From: Ralstonia mannitolilytica
Lineage (GTDB): Bacteria; Pseudomonadota; Gammaproteobacteria; Burkholderiales; Burkholderiaceae
Assembly: GCF_905397375.1 (NCBI RefSeq)
Contig: NZ_CAJPVG010000009.1
Location: 143,375 to 207,374, forward strand
Direction of reading: 5' to 3'
Length of the DNA stretch: 64,000 nt
Position numbers and translations under genes: made by a program. Below, piece after piece: positions 18,425-27,138 of this stretch; position 1 is the stretch's first letter; every line of letters begins with the position of its first letter. The notes beneath the pieces were generated by a model. The model searched no databases. It was not told the DNA's origin and worked only from the letters and a program-made list of their open reading frames with translations.

Positions 18425-19462
18425 TCAGCGCGATTTGCGGCCGGTCAGTGCGTCGGGGTTCTGCTTGTAGTTGGCCAGGAACTGGGTGTAGCTGTACACC
18501 TGAGCCGGGAGCAGGTGGCTGGGCATGTCGAACAGTGCGTAGTAGTACGGTTCGCGCCCCTGGCATACCTCGGCGGGCAGGCAGTATTGCTCCCAATCAA
18601 CACAGGCCGGCGTGTACATGCCATCGCCGGGCCAGAAGAAGGGGACGAGCTTCTTGTCGTGCAGCCCCTTGATGAGGGCTTCGGGCGCGTTGTAGGCCTC
18701 GGCGTTTTCCAGATGCGTGAGCATGCTCGCGTTGGTTTCGATGACCATGAGCGTGGCGCGCCCATCCGCAGTGAGCAGCAGCACGCCAGCGGGATGTGGA
18801 TACAGGTAAAACTCGATGAAGCGGTAGCGCGCGGACAGGTCACGCACCAGCCTGGTGACCGCCGGGTCCGACAGGAAACTGAACGAGTGGCGCGAGAGCA
18901 GGTCGCGCAGCGTGCTCGAGAGGTTGCTGAAGTAGCGCATCTGCAGCGCTTCGATCTCCGCATTCAGCCGCTCGGCCATCGCCGGGTTGTCTTTCTTGAT
19001 GTAGCGGTCGATCAGGCCGTCGTTGAAGCCCTGCACGGCGATGTTCTCGTCGGCCATGCCGGTAAGCAGGATCGTCATGCACGGCAGGTCCTTCAGCTCG
19101 GCGCAGAACTCCAGCCCGTTCATGCGCGGCATGGAGTAGTCGACAACGATGACGGAAGGCTGCAGGAAGCGGTTGACCTCGTGGATCTGGCGGTAGATGC
19201 GGTCAACGTCGAGCTGGATGGTCCGGCGCTCCGTCGAGAAGGTGAGGTCATCGTGCGTCACGCGCACCGGCAGGAAGCCCGGCATGCGCAGTGAATGCCA
19301 CTGGCGCAGCCACGCCAGCGCCTCTTCCGGGTCATTGAAGGCCAACAGGGCACGTGAAGGGTCCATCTGGAACCCAAGGCTTTCCACGAACGATTGGCTG
19401 TCGTCGACCACCACCGTGAGGGTGGGGTGGAAATAGACCGGCAGGGCGCTGTCCTGTTGCAT
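18425..19462 (-). CDS. Atypical response-regulator-like protein next to phc
   Basis: A 345-residue protein with an unusual receiver. The acidic pair is Asp20-Asp21 in VVVDDSQS, but the candidate phospho-acceptor is Asp108 in VIVVDYSMPRMNG, followed by LLTG (Thr134) and YIKKD (Lys156/157). The gap between acidic pair and acceptor is about 88 residues, against about 45 in ordinary receivers, so 40-45 residues (LRMPGFLPVRV...) are inserted. The C-terminal half matches no output domain I know; it is rich in aromatics and Pro. It lies upstream of phcB in the same orientation, suggesting a role in the same circuit. An LqsR-like regulator is a possible comparison but unproven. Confidence 0.7.
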   Translation of the reverse strand: MQQDSALPVYFHPTLTVVVDDSQSFVESLGFQMDPSRALLAFNDPEEALAWLRQWHSLRMPGFLPVRVTHDDLTFSTERRTIQLDVDRIYRQIHEVNRFLQPSVIVVDYSMPRMNGLEFCAELKDLPCMTILLTGMADENIAVQGFNDGLIDRYIKKDNPAMAERLNAEIEALQMRYFSNLSSTLRDLLSRHSFSFLSDPAVTRLVRDLSARYRFIEFYLYPHPAGVLLLTADGRATLMVIETNASMLTHLENAEAYNAPEALIKGLHDKKLVPFFWPGDGMYTPACVDWEQYCLPAEVCQGREPYYYALFDMPSHLLPAQVYSYTQFLANYKQNPDALTGRKSR

Positions 19463-19618
19463 ACGTCGGGCGGGTTCGGAAGGAAGGGCAGCGGCAGCGC
19501 GCGGCCGGTGTGGCCCGCGCTGCCCGCTTGCACTACGTTACTGCCTGCGGCAGTCGGGGGCAAGCGCGGCGCGGAGGGGAGGCGGCGGGCCGGCGTTCGT
19601 GGCCCCCCCGGGGGGCGC

Positions 19619-21076
19619 CTATTCGACCGCCTTCACCATGTCTTCGACGACCTTTTTGGCGTCGCCGAACACCATCATCGTCTTGTCCATATAGAAGAGT
19701 TCGTTGTCGAGCCCCGCGTAGCCGGCGTTCATCGAGCGCTTGTTCACGATGATGGTCTTGGCCTTGTAGGCCTCCAGGATCGGCATGCCGGCAATCGGCG
19801 ACTTCGGGTCGTTCTTGGCGGCGGGGTTGACCACGTCGTTGGCGCCGAGCACCAGCACCACATCGGCCTGGCCGAACTCGCCGTTGATGTCTTCCATTTC
19901 GAAGACCTGGTCGTACGGCACTTCGGCCTCGGCGAGCAGCACGTTCATGTGCCCCGGCATGCGGCCGGCGACGGGGTGGATGGCGTACTTGACCGTCACA
20001 CCCTTCTCCGACAGCTTTTCGGTCAGCTCCTTCAGGGCATGCTGGGCGCGCGCCACAGCCAGCCCGTAGCCCGGAACGATGATGACCGTTTCCGCGTTCC
20101 CCAGCAGGAAGGCGGCATCGTCGGGCGAGCCGGACTTGACCGGCCGTTGCTGCCCGCCGGCCGCCGCCGCACCGGCGGAAGCCTCCGAGCCGAAGCCGCC
20201 GAGGATCACGTTGAAGAACGACCGGTTCATCGCCTTGCACATGATGTACGACAGGATGGCACCTGACGAGCCTACCAGCGAGCCCGCGATGATCAGCATC
20301 GGGTTGTTGAGCGAGAAGCCGATGCCCGCCGCCGCCCAACCCGAATACGAATTCAGCATCGACACCACCACCGGCATATCCGCCCCGCCGATCGGGATGA
20401 TGATCAGCACGCCGAGCACGAAGGCGATCCCCGTCATGATGATGAACGGCAGCCAGCTCTGGCTCAGGAAGAACAGGATGCCGAAGCCCAGCATCGCCAC
20501 CGCCAGCAGCAGGTTCAGCGTGTGCTGGCCCGCAAACTGCACTGGCGCGCCCTGGAACAGGCGGAACTTGTATTTGCCCGACAGCTTGCCGAACGCGATG
20601 ACGGAGCCGGAGAACGTGATGGCGCCGACGAACGTGCCGATGAACAGTTCCACGCGGTTGCCCAGCGGCAATACGTTGTCGCCGGCCATCGTGATGCCAA
20701 AGGCCGACGGCTCCGCCACGGCGGCCACGGCAATGCACACCGCGGCCAGGCCGATCAGCGAATGCATGGCGGCCACCAGCTCGGGCATCTTGGTCATCTC
20801 GACCGTGCGCGCCACATACGCGCCGATGCCGCCGCCCGCCACCAGGCCGGCAAGAATCAGGACGAAGCCGGTAGACGTGCCGCTCTCGGTGCCGGCAAAC
20901 ATCTCCGTCTTGAGCTTGTAGATGAGCGCGACGGTCGTGACGGCGGCGATGGCCATGCCGGTCATGCCGAACGCGTTGCCGCGCCGCGCCGTGGTCGGGT
21001 GCGACAAGCCCTTGAGCGCCTGGATGAAGCACACCGACGCGACAAGATACAGCAGGGTGACGAGGTTCATGCTCAT
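19619..21076 (-). CDS. pntB: NAD(P) transhydrogenase subunit beta
   Basis: A 485-residue protein. The first 260 residues are hydrophobic (about eight or nine transmembrane helices), and the rest is the NADP-binding dIII domain with the motif VPGYGLAVARAQHAL and the GANDVVNPAA segment. With PntAA and PntAB it forms a proton-translocating transhydrogenase in the inner membrane that makes NADPH from NADH. It overlaps pntAB by 4 bp. A proline-tRNA-free intergenic stretch of about 150 bp separates it from the receiver gene at 19462. Confidence 0.96.
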   Translation of the reverse strand: MSMNLVTLLYLVASVCFIQALKGLSHPTTARRGNAFGMTGMAIAAVTTVALIYKLKTEMFAGTESGTSTGFVLILAGLVAGGGIGAYVARTVEMTKMPELVAAMHSLIGLAAVCIAVAAVAEPSAFGITMAGDNVLPLGNRVELFIGTFVGAITFSGSVIAFGKLSGKYKFRLFQGAPVQFAGQHTLNLLLAVAMLGFGILFFLSQSWLPFIIMTGIAFVLGVLIIIPIGGADMPVVVSMLNSYSGWAAAGIGFSLNNPMLIIAGSLVGSSGAILSYIMCKAMNRSFFNVILGGFGSEASAGAAAAGGQQRPVKSGSPDDAAFLLGNAETVIIVPGYGLAVARAQHALKELTEKLSEKGVTVKYAIHPVAGRMPGHMNVLLAEAEVPYDQVFEMEDINGEFGQADVVLVLGANDVVNPAAKNDPKSPIAGMPILEAYKAKTIIVNKRSMNAGYAGLDNELFYMDKTMMVFGDAKKVVEDMVKAVE

Positions 21077-21402
21077 GGCTTGACCCCCTCGTCTTGCCCG
21101 GATTTGGCCTTCGGCTCCTTCTTCTTGAACATCTCAAGCATGCGCTGCGTGACGAGGAAGCCGCCGAACACATTCACCGCCGCCAGCGCCACCGCCACCA
21201 CGCCCATCGTGCGCCCCAGGCCCGTCTGCGTGAGGCCCGCTGCCAGCATGGCGCCGACGATGATGATGGCCGAGATGGCGTTGGTCACGGCCATCAGCGG
21301 CGTATGCAGCGCCGGGGTGACCGTCCAGACCACGTGGTAGCCGACGTAGATCGCCAGCACGAAGATGATCAGGTTGATCACCGTGTGATTGACCAGCTCC
21401 AT
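21073..21402 (-). CDS. pntAB: NAD(P) transhydrogenase subunit alpha-2 (membrane part)
   Basis: A 109-residue protein with three predicted membrane helices (VINLIIFVLAIYVGYHVVW; PLMAVTNAISAIIIVGAML; VAVALAAVNVFGGFLV) and a charged C-terminus. It matches the membrane tail of E. coli PntA, here encoded as a separate gene, as usual in beta- and alphaproteobacteria. It overlaps pntB by 4 bp, so the two are translationally coupled. Confidence 0.94.
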   Translation of the reverse strand: MELVNHTVINLIIFVLAIYVGYHVVWTVTPALHTPLMAVTNAISAIIIVGAMLAAGLTQTGLGRTMGVVAVALAAVNVFGGFLVTQRMLEMFKKKEPKAKSGQDEGVKP

Positions 21403-21478
21403 CTTGCTTCTCCTCTTACCCTCTTGCTTGTGCGATTCGGGGCGGTCGGCGGCACGCGAGGGGCGCCGCCGCCGGTGC

Positions 21479-21841
21479 TCAGATTGCCTTGATTTCCTTG
21501 ATCTTGTTGCCCTCGCCCAGCAGCACGACCTTGGGCTTGTGGCTGGCGACTTCCTCTTCGTTCATCGGCGCATAGGTGCAGATGATCAGCAGGTCGCCCA
21601 CGTGGGCGCGGCGTGCAGCGGCACCGTTGAGCGAGATTTCCCCGGAGCCGCGCTTGCCCTTGATGATGTAGGTGGAGAAGCGCTCGCCGTTGTTGACGTT
21701 GTACAGCTCGATCTTCTCGTACTCGCGCATGTCGGCGGCGTCGAGGAGATCCTCGTCGATGCCACACGAGCCTTCGTAGTCCAGATCGGCCTGGGTGACC
21801 GTCGCGCGGTGCAGCTTGGCGCGAAGCATGTTGCGTTGCAT
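21479..21841 (-). CDS. panD: Aspartate 1-decarboxylase
   Basis: A 120-residue pyruvoyl enzyme that makes beta-alanine for pantothenate and coenzyme A. The self-cleavage site is Gly24-Ser25 within YEGSCGID, where Ser25 becomes the pyruvoyl group. The NGAAARRAHVGDLLIICTY segment is the conserved active-site region. The length matches the family (116-127). It lies inside the pnt cluster, between pntAB and pntAA on the same strand, which mixes cofactor synthesis with NADPH supply. Confidence 0.97.
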   Translation of the reverse strand: MQRNMLRAKLHRATVTQADLDYEGSCGIDEDLLDAADMREYEKIELYNVNNGERFSTYIIKGKRGSGEISLNGAAARRAHVGDLLIICTYAPMNEEEVASHKPKVVLLGEGNKIKEIKAI

Positions 21842-21925
21842 GAAGCTATCCTTGAAACAAAAGATGAAATCGCCACTGGCGGCCAGGCCGGCGTCATGAC
21901 ACCAGCCGGGCCGCCGTCTCCGTTG

Positions 21926-23065
21926 TTATGTGGCGGCGCTCGTGGCGGCGGGCGCGCGCACTACCTGGCCGCCCTGGCTGAGCAGGCAGGCGGCCACGAT
22001 GTCGTCTTCGCGGTTGATGACCAGGCCGCCATCCTTGTCGATGATCAGCTTGAGGAAATCGAGCACGTTTCGGGCGTAGAGGGCGGAGGCGTCGGCCGCC
22101 ACCATCGACGCGAGGTTGGTGTAGCCCACCAGCGTGACGCCGTGCTTGACGACCACGCGGTCGGCTTCGGTCAGCGGGCAGTTGCCGCCTTGCGCGGCGG
22201 CCAGGTCGACCACCACCGAGCCCGGCTTCATCGCCTGGACGGTTGCTTCGGACAGCAGCGTCGGCGCGCGGCGGCCCGGGATCAGCGCGGTCGTGATGAC
22301 GATGTCGGCCTGCTTGGCGCGCTCGTGCACGAGTTCGGCCTGGCGGCGCATCCAGTCGGGCGGCATCGGGCGGGCATAGCCGCCGACGCCCTGGGCGATC
22401 TCGCGTTCTTCGTCGGTGAGGAACGGGACGTCGAGGAATTTCGCGCCCAGCGATTCGATCTGTTCCTTCACGGCGGGGCGCACGTCGGACGCTTCGATCA
22501 CGGCGCCCAGGCGCTTGGCGGTGGCAATCGCCTGCAGCCCCGCCACGCCCGCGCCGAGGATGAGCACGCGCGCGGCCTTCACCGTGCCGGCGGCCGTCAT
22601 CAGCATCGGCATGAAGCGCTGGTAATGATTGGCCGCCACCATCACGGCCTTGTAGCCGGCGATGTTGGCCTGCGACGAGAGCACGTCCATGCTCTGCGCG
22701 CGCGTGGTGCGGGGCGCCGCTTCCAGCGCGAATGCGGTGACATTGGCCGCAGCCAGGCGCGCCGTGTTGTCGTCGTCGAACGGATTGAGCATGCCGACCA
22801 GCACCGCGCCCGGCTGCATCTGCGCCAGCTCCGCCGGTTCAGGCGAGCGCACCTTCAGCACGATCTGCGCACCGAGCGCTTCGGCGGCGGTGCCGATCCG
22901 GGCGCCGGCCGCCACATAGGCTTCGTCAGGCTGGGCGGCAGCGACGCCGGCGCCCGATTGCACCGTGACCTGGTGGCCTTGCGCGACGTACTTCTTCACC
23001 GTCTCCGGGGTCGCGGCAACGCGCGTCTCGTCCGCCCGCGTCTCCTGCGGGATGCCGATGTGCAT
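21926..23065 (-). CDS. pntAA: NAD(P) transhydrogenase subunit alpha-1 (NAD-binding part)
   Basis: A 379-residue soluble subunit related to alanine dehydrogenase. It starts MHIGIPQETRADETRVAATPE and carries the NAD motif VLILGAGVAGLQAIATAKRLGA. It is the dI domain of the proton-translocating transhydrogenase, working with PntAB and PntB. The upstream 230 bp to the TonB-receptor gene should hold the promoters of both divergent units. Confidence 0.95.
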   Translation of the reverse strand: MHIGIPQETRADETRVAATPETVKKYVAQGHQVTVQSGAGVAAAQPDEAYVAAGARIGTAAEALGAQIVLKVRSPEPAELAQMQPGAVLVGMLNPFDDDNTARLAAANVTAFALEAAPRTTRAQSMDVLSSQANIAGYKAVMVAANHYQRFMPMLMTAAGTVKAARVLILGAGVAGLQAIATAKRLGAVIEASDVRPAVKEQIESLGAKFLDVPFLTDEEREIAQGVGGYARPMPPDWMRRQAELVHERAKQADIVITTALIPGRRAPTLLSEATVQAMKPGSVVVDLAAAQGGNCPLTEADRVVVKHGVTLVGYTNLASMVAADASALYARNVLDFLKLIIDKDGGLVINREDDIVAACLLSQGGQVVRAPAATSAAT

Positions 23066-23298
23066 CGTGTTCTCCTCGTCGTGGTGCGCGCGATGCGGAA
23101 CGGCGCGCAGATCGGTTTTTTGTTGAACGATGTGGAGCTTACCCGAACTTTTTGGCAGGCGGACCGGCCCTGAAGACCTGCTCGATCATGAGCATTCGCT
23201 TAGCGGCACGCGCTGGATTGTCGCGCCGACCCCGCTCTTTGTTGCAACTCAATTGCAATTAGGATAGCGTGGCCGTTTTCGACGCGTTCAGTATTGCC

Positions 23299-25425
23299 AT
23301 GCAGCGTAGACGATGTCTTATCCCCTTGCACGCAAGGTGGAGCCTAACCGGGGCGGTTTTGTGCAGCGCATCAAGCATGGCCGCCGCCGAGACGGTCCCA
23401 ACGTTTGCGCTGGACGAATCGATCGTGCTGGGCTCCGCGGGCGACGAACGTTTGCGCGCGCGGCGGGCGAGCTCCGCTACGCTGACCGACACGCCGCTCA
23501 AGGATGTGCCGCAGTCGGTGGGCGTCGTCACGCGCGGCGCGCTCGATGACTTTGGCGCAACACGTCTGGACACGGCGCTTGACTGGGTCAGCGGGATCAG
23601 CCGGCAGAACAACCTGGGCGGCATGGCCGACAACTTCGCCATCCGCGGCTTTGCGGGCGACCTCAACACGGGCGCGGACTATCTCGTCAACGGGTTTTCA
23701 GGCAATCGCGCCAACAGCGTGCCGGTGGACGCCGTCAACGTTGCGCGCATCGATGTGCTCAAGGGGCCGTCGGCGGCGCTGTATGGGCGCAGCGACCCCG
23801 GCGGCATCGTCAACATCGTCACGCGCACGCCGCAGTTCAGACCGTCGCGCGAGGTGACGCTGGCCGTGGGCAATCCGGACCGATACCGGCTCGCGACAGA
23901 GATGACCGGCCCGCTGTCCGAGCGCGTGGCCTATCGCCTTGGCGTGGCGGCAGAGAGCAGCCAGGGCTTCCGCGATTTTTCGTCCAGCCGGCGATACGTC
24001 GTCGCCCCGTCGTTCACGTGGCTGGCAACGGACGACACTGTCGTGACGTATGCGTTTGAGGCCGCGCAGCTGAAGACGCCGTTCGATCGCGGCATCGTCG
24101 CCATGAACCAGCAGCTCGGTGCGCTGCCGCCGTCGCGCTTTCTCGGTGAGCCGGGGGACGGCGATACGACCGTGCGCACGCAAAGCCATCATCTGACGGT
24201 CGAGCACCAGCTGAACCATGGCTGGAAGCTCAATGGCGGGCTGCAGTATCGAGCGTCGCAACTGTTCGGGAAGTCGTCGGATGCGGCGAGCCTGCAGGCG
24301 GACGGCCGCACCCTGTGGCGCCAGGCCCGCGAGCGCGACTATCACGCGAACGACCTCGCCGGCCGTATCGACGTGCAGGGCGATGTGCATACCGGCGCGA
24401 TCCGACATACGCTGGTGGCCGGCGCCGATTTCTACAACTTCCGCTACGACCCGGTGCTGTACCGTGTCAACCCGAGCGCCGCCGCGCCGTATGCCATCGA
24501 TATTTTCGACCCCGTCTACGGCCAGCCGCGCCCGAGCATGCGGCCGAGCATCAGCACGCGCGAGTTCCAGCGCGGTTTCGGCGCGTTCGTGCAGGACCAG
24601 ATTGCCCTGTCCGCGCAATGGAAGCTGCTGGCCGGCGTGCGCATGGACCGCTTCCTGCAGCACGCCGACAATCGCCTGACAGGCACGCGTGTCGCGCAGC
24701 AGCAGACGGCCTACAGCCCGCGCATCGGCATCGTGTATCAGCCCCTGCCCACGCTGTCGCTGTACGCCAATACGTCGCGTTCGTTCCGGCCCAACACGGG
24801 CGTGGGCGCGCAGGGCAACGCGTTCGCGCCCGAGCGTGGGCGCGGCTACGAAGTGGGCGCCAAGTTGGAAACCGCCGACGGCCGGCTCGGTGGCACGCTG
24901 GCGCTGTACTCGATCGACAAGACGAACGTACTGACGGGCGATCCGCGCGATGCGACGTTCCAGCGCACGGCGGGTGCGGTGCGCAGCCGCGGTGTCGAGC
25001 TCGATGTGTCGGGGCAGGTGACGAAGAACGTCAAGATGCTGGCCACGTATGCCTATACCGACGCCCATGTCACCGCCGATACGGTGCTGCCGCGAGGCGC
25101 GCCACTGTCGAACATTCCGCGTCATAGCGCCAGCGTACTCGGCCTGTATGAGTTTGGCGCGGGCGCGTTGGGCAGGGCCGGCGCGGGTGGTGGCGTGGTC
25201 TACGTAGGTGAGCGCGCCGGCAACAGCGTCAACAACGGTTTCAAGCTTCCCGCCTACACCACCGTGCGCCTGCATGGCTATGTGCAGCCGACGCGCGCAC
25301 TGCGTTTTTCGCTCACGGTCGATAACCTGTTCGACAAGCGCTACTACGCCAGTTCGTACAACGAGCTGTGGGTGGCCCCAGGCGCGGAGCGGCAGATCAC
25401 GCTGGCCGCGACCTACAAGTTCTGA
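23299..25425 (+). CDS. TonB-dependent siderophore receptor
   Basis: A 708-residue outer-membrane receptor. After a signal peptide (MQRRRCLIPLHARWSLTG..., cleavage near SSMAAAE) comes the plug domain: LKDVPQSVGVVT, FAIRGFAGDLN, IDVLKGPSAALYGRSDPGG. The rest is a 22-strand barrel ending in the terminal aromatic ATYKF. The plug type is that of hydroxamate siderophore receptors (FhuA/FoxA/FpvA group); the ligand cannot be named. The start could instead be GTG 23269, which has an AGGA 4 bp upstream, but the ATG gives a normal signal peptide. A gene for a DUF1624 membrane protein begins 2 bp after its stop. Confidence 0.92.
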   Translation: MQRRRCLIPLHARWSLTGAVLCSASSMAAAETVPTFALDESIVLGSAGDERLRARRASSATLTDTPLKDVPQSVGVVTRGALDDFGATRLDTALDWVSGISRQNNLGGMADNFAIRGFAGDLNTGADYLVNGFSGNRANSVPVDAVNVARIDVLKGPSAALYGRSDPGGIVNIVTRTPQFRPSREVTLAVGNPDRYRLATEMTGPLSERVAYRLGVAAESSQGFRDFSSSRRYVVAPSFTWLATDDTVVTYAFEAAQLKTPFDRGIVAMNQQLGALPPSRFLGEPGDGDTTVRTQSHHLTVEHQLNHGWKLNGGLQYRASQLFGKSSDAASLQADGRTLWRQARERDYHANDLAGRIDVQGDVHTGAIRHTLVAGADFYNFRYDPVLYRVNPSAAAPYAIDIFDPVYGQPRPSMRPSISTREFQRGFGAFVQDQIALSAQWKLLAGVRMDRFLQHADNRLTGTRVAQQQTAYSPRIGIVYQPLPTLSLYANTSRSFRPNTGVGAQGNAFAPERGRGYEVGAKLETADGRLGGTLALYSIDKTNVLTGDPRDATFQRTAGAVRSRGVELDVSGQVTKNVKMLATYAYTDAHVTADTVLPRGAPLSNIPRHSASVLGLYEFGAGALGRAGAGGGVVYVGERAGNSVNNGFKLPAYTTVRLHGYVQPTRALRFSLTVDNLFDKRYYASSYNELWVAPGAERQITLAATYKF

Positions 25426-25427
25426 CG

Positions 25428-26570
25428 ATGGGGGTCGGTTCTTCGCGGCTTGCCGCAGTGGATGCGCTGCGCGGCCTCGTGATGACACTGATGGTGGTCG
25501 ACCATCTGCGTGAGTTCTTCTTCCTGCACGCGCAGGTGGCAGACCCCGTCGATCTGGCGGTCACTTCGCCGGCGCTGGCGCTGACACGCTTTGCCAGTCA
25601 CCCGTGCGCGCCGGTATTCGTGTTTCTGGCGGGCATGTCGGCGTGGCTGTCCGCGCAGAAGCCCGGCGCGGATCGGCTCGGTGTGTCGGCGCATCTGGTC
25701 CAGCGTGGGCTGTTCCTCGTGGTCCTGGAGTTGACCGTCGTGAACTTTGCCTGGACGTTTGCCTTGCCGCCCACGACGGTCTATCTGCAAGTCATCTGGA
25801 CGATCGGCTTGTCGATGATCGCGCTGGCGGGGCTGATCTGGCTGCCGCGCGGCGGGTTGCTGGCGGTCTCGCTGGTGATCGTGGCGGGGCACAACCTGCT
25901 CACGCAGACGCATCTGGCGCCGGGTTCCACGTGGCATGCGCTGTGGGCGGTGCTGCATCAGCGCGACTGGATTGTGCTGGGCGATGCGCTGCGGCTGCGC
26001 ACGTCGTATCCGGCGCTCGCGTGGGTCGGTGTGATCGGCCTCGGTTATGCGTTTGCGCCGGCGTATGCGCGGCGCTCACCGGAGGCGCGGCGGGCGTTGT
26101 GTTGGCGGCTGGGCGTGGCGAGCCTGATCGGGTTTACGATGCTGCGCGCGTTCAACGGCTATGGCGAGCCGCAACCGTGGGCCGGTTACCCTGATGCGCT
26201 GGGCACCGCCGTGTCGTTCCTCAATCTCACCAAGTACCCACCGTCGCTGGATTTCCTGCTGCTGACGCTCGGCTTGGGCCTGTGTGCGCTGGCATGGCTC
26301 GACCGCCTGCCCGTACGCGCAGCGCACGTGCTGCAGACGCTGGGCGCTGCGCCCATGTTCTTCTATCTGCTGCATCTCTATCTGCTGCACGTCGCCTATC
26401 TGGCGGCGTTCCACCTGTTCGGCGCCAACCACGGCTCGCGTTTCGGCTTCGATTCCGTCTGGCAGCTGTGGGCGGCATGGCTGCCGACGCTCGCGCTGCT
26501 GTATTGGCCGACTCGCTGGTTTGCAGGGCTGCGCCGCACAGGGCGTTACCGGTGGATGCACTATTTGTGA
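25428..26570 (+). CDS. DUF1624 / acyltransferase-like membrane protein
   Basis: A 380-residue polytopic membrane protein beginning VDALRGLVMTLMVVDHLREFF, the hallmark of the DUF1624 family related to heparan-alpha-glucosaminide N-acetyltransferase. About ten hydrophobic helices follow. It starts 2 bp after the stop of the siderophore receptor, so the two are probably co-transcribed. That suggests a role linked to iron-siderophore use or envelope acylation, but this is inference; no catalytic role is shown. Confidence 0.82.
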   Translation: MGVGSSRLAAVDALRGLVMTLMVVDHLREFFFLHAQVADPVDLAVTSPALALTRFASHPCAPVFVFLAGMSAWLSAQKPGADRLGVSAHLVQRGLFLVVLELTVVNFAWTFALPPTTVYLQVIWTIGLSMIALAGLIWLPRGGLLAVSLVIVAGHNLLTQTHLAPGSTWHALWAVLHQRDWIVLGDALRLRTSYPALAWVGVIGLGYAFAPAYARRSPEARRALCWRLGVASLIGFTMLRAFNGYGEPQPWAGYPDALGTAVSFLNLTKYPPSLDFLLLTLGLGLCALAWLDRLPVRAAHVLQTLGAAPMFFYLLHLYLLHVAYLAAFHLFGANHGSRFGFDSVWQLWAAWLPTLALLYWPTRWFAGLRRTGRYRWMHYL

Positions 26571-26643
26571 CGCCGCCGCCATCCCCAGCAGGGGTGGCCG
26601 CGGACGGCTACAATAACGCCTTGTTTTTGTTGCCTTTTTTGCC

Positions 26644-27138
26644 ATGAACCAAGCCGTCCGCTGGAAGCCCAGCGTCACCGTTGCCGCCGTCATCGAACAG
26701 GACGGGCGCTTTCTGCTGGTGGAAGAGCACACCGACGCCGGTTTGCGCCTGAACCAGCCTGCCGGCCACCTGGACCCCGACGAAAGCCTGGTCGACGCCG
26801 TCGCACGCGAGGCGCTGGAAGAAGCCGCGCACAGCTTTGTGCCGACGGCCTTCCTGGGCTGCTACATGGCGCAGTTCCAGCCGCCGCAGGGCGATCCGGT
26901 CACCTATGTGCGGATGGCGTTCACGGGCGAACTCGGCCCCTTCGACCCGCGTCGCAAGCTCGATGACGGCATCGTCCGCACGGTATGGATGACGGCCGAT
27001 GAAATCCGCGCCACCCGCGAGCGCCACCGCAGCCCGCTGCTGCTCGCCTGCGTGGAGGACTACGTGGCCGGCAAGCGCTATCCGCTCGACATCATCCACA
27101 CGCATCCGAGCACCTACGGCCTGGAGGTGGTGCGATGA
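26644..27138 (+). CDS. Nudix hydrolase (NudJ-like)
   Basis: A 164-residue protein with a Nudix box, GHLDPDESLVDAVAREALEEAAHSF, at about residues 41-65. The usual Gly near the end of the box is Ala, but the metal-binding RE..EE core is intact. NudJ of E. coli (phosphatase active on thiamine and nucleotide pyrophosphates) also lies just before mnmA, so NudJ is the best guess. Its stop overlaps the mnmA start (ATGA), indicating translational coupling. Confidence 0.88.
   Translation: MNQAVRWKPSVTVAAVIEQDGRFLLVEEHTDAGLRLNQPAGHLDPDESLVDAVAREALEEAAHSFVPTAFLGCYMAQFQPPQGDPVTYVRMAFTGELGPFDPRRKLDDGIVRTVWMTADEIRATRERHRSPLLLACVEDYVAGKRYPLDIIHTHPSTYGLEVVR

Noticed and set aside
23241..23264. A Fur box ahead of the TonB receptor (TTGCAACTCAATTGCAATT)
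   Set aside because: It has dyad character, but it matches the 19-bp Fur consensus at only about 7 positions. Fur control of the gene is likely on family grounds, not from this site.
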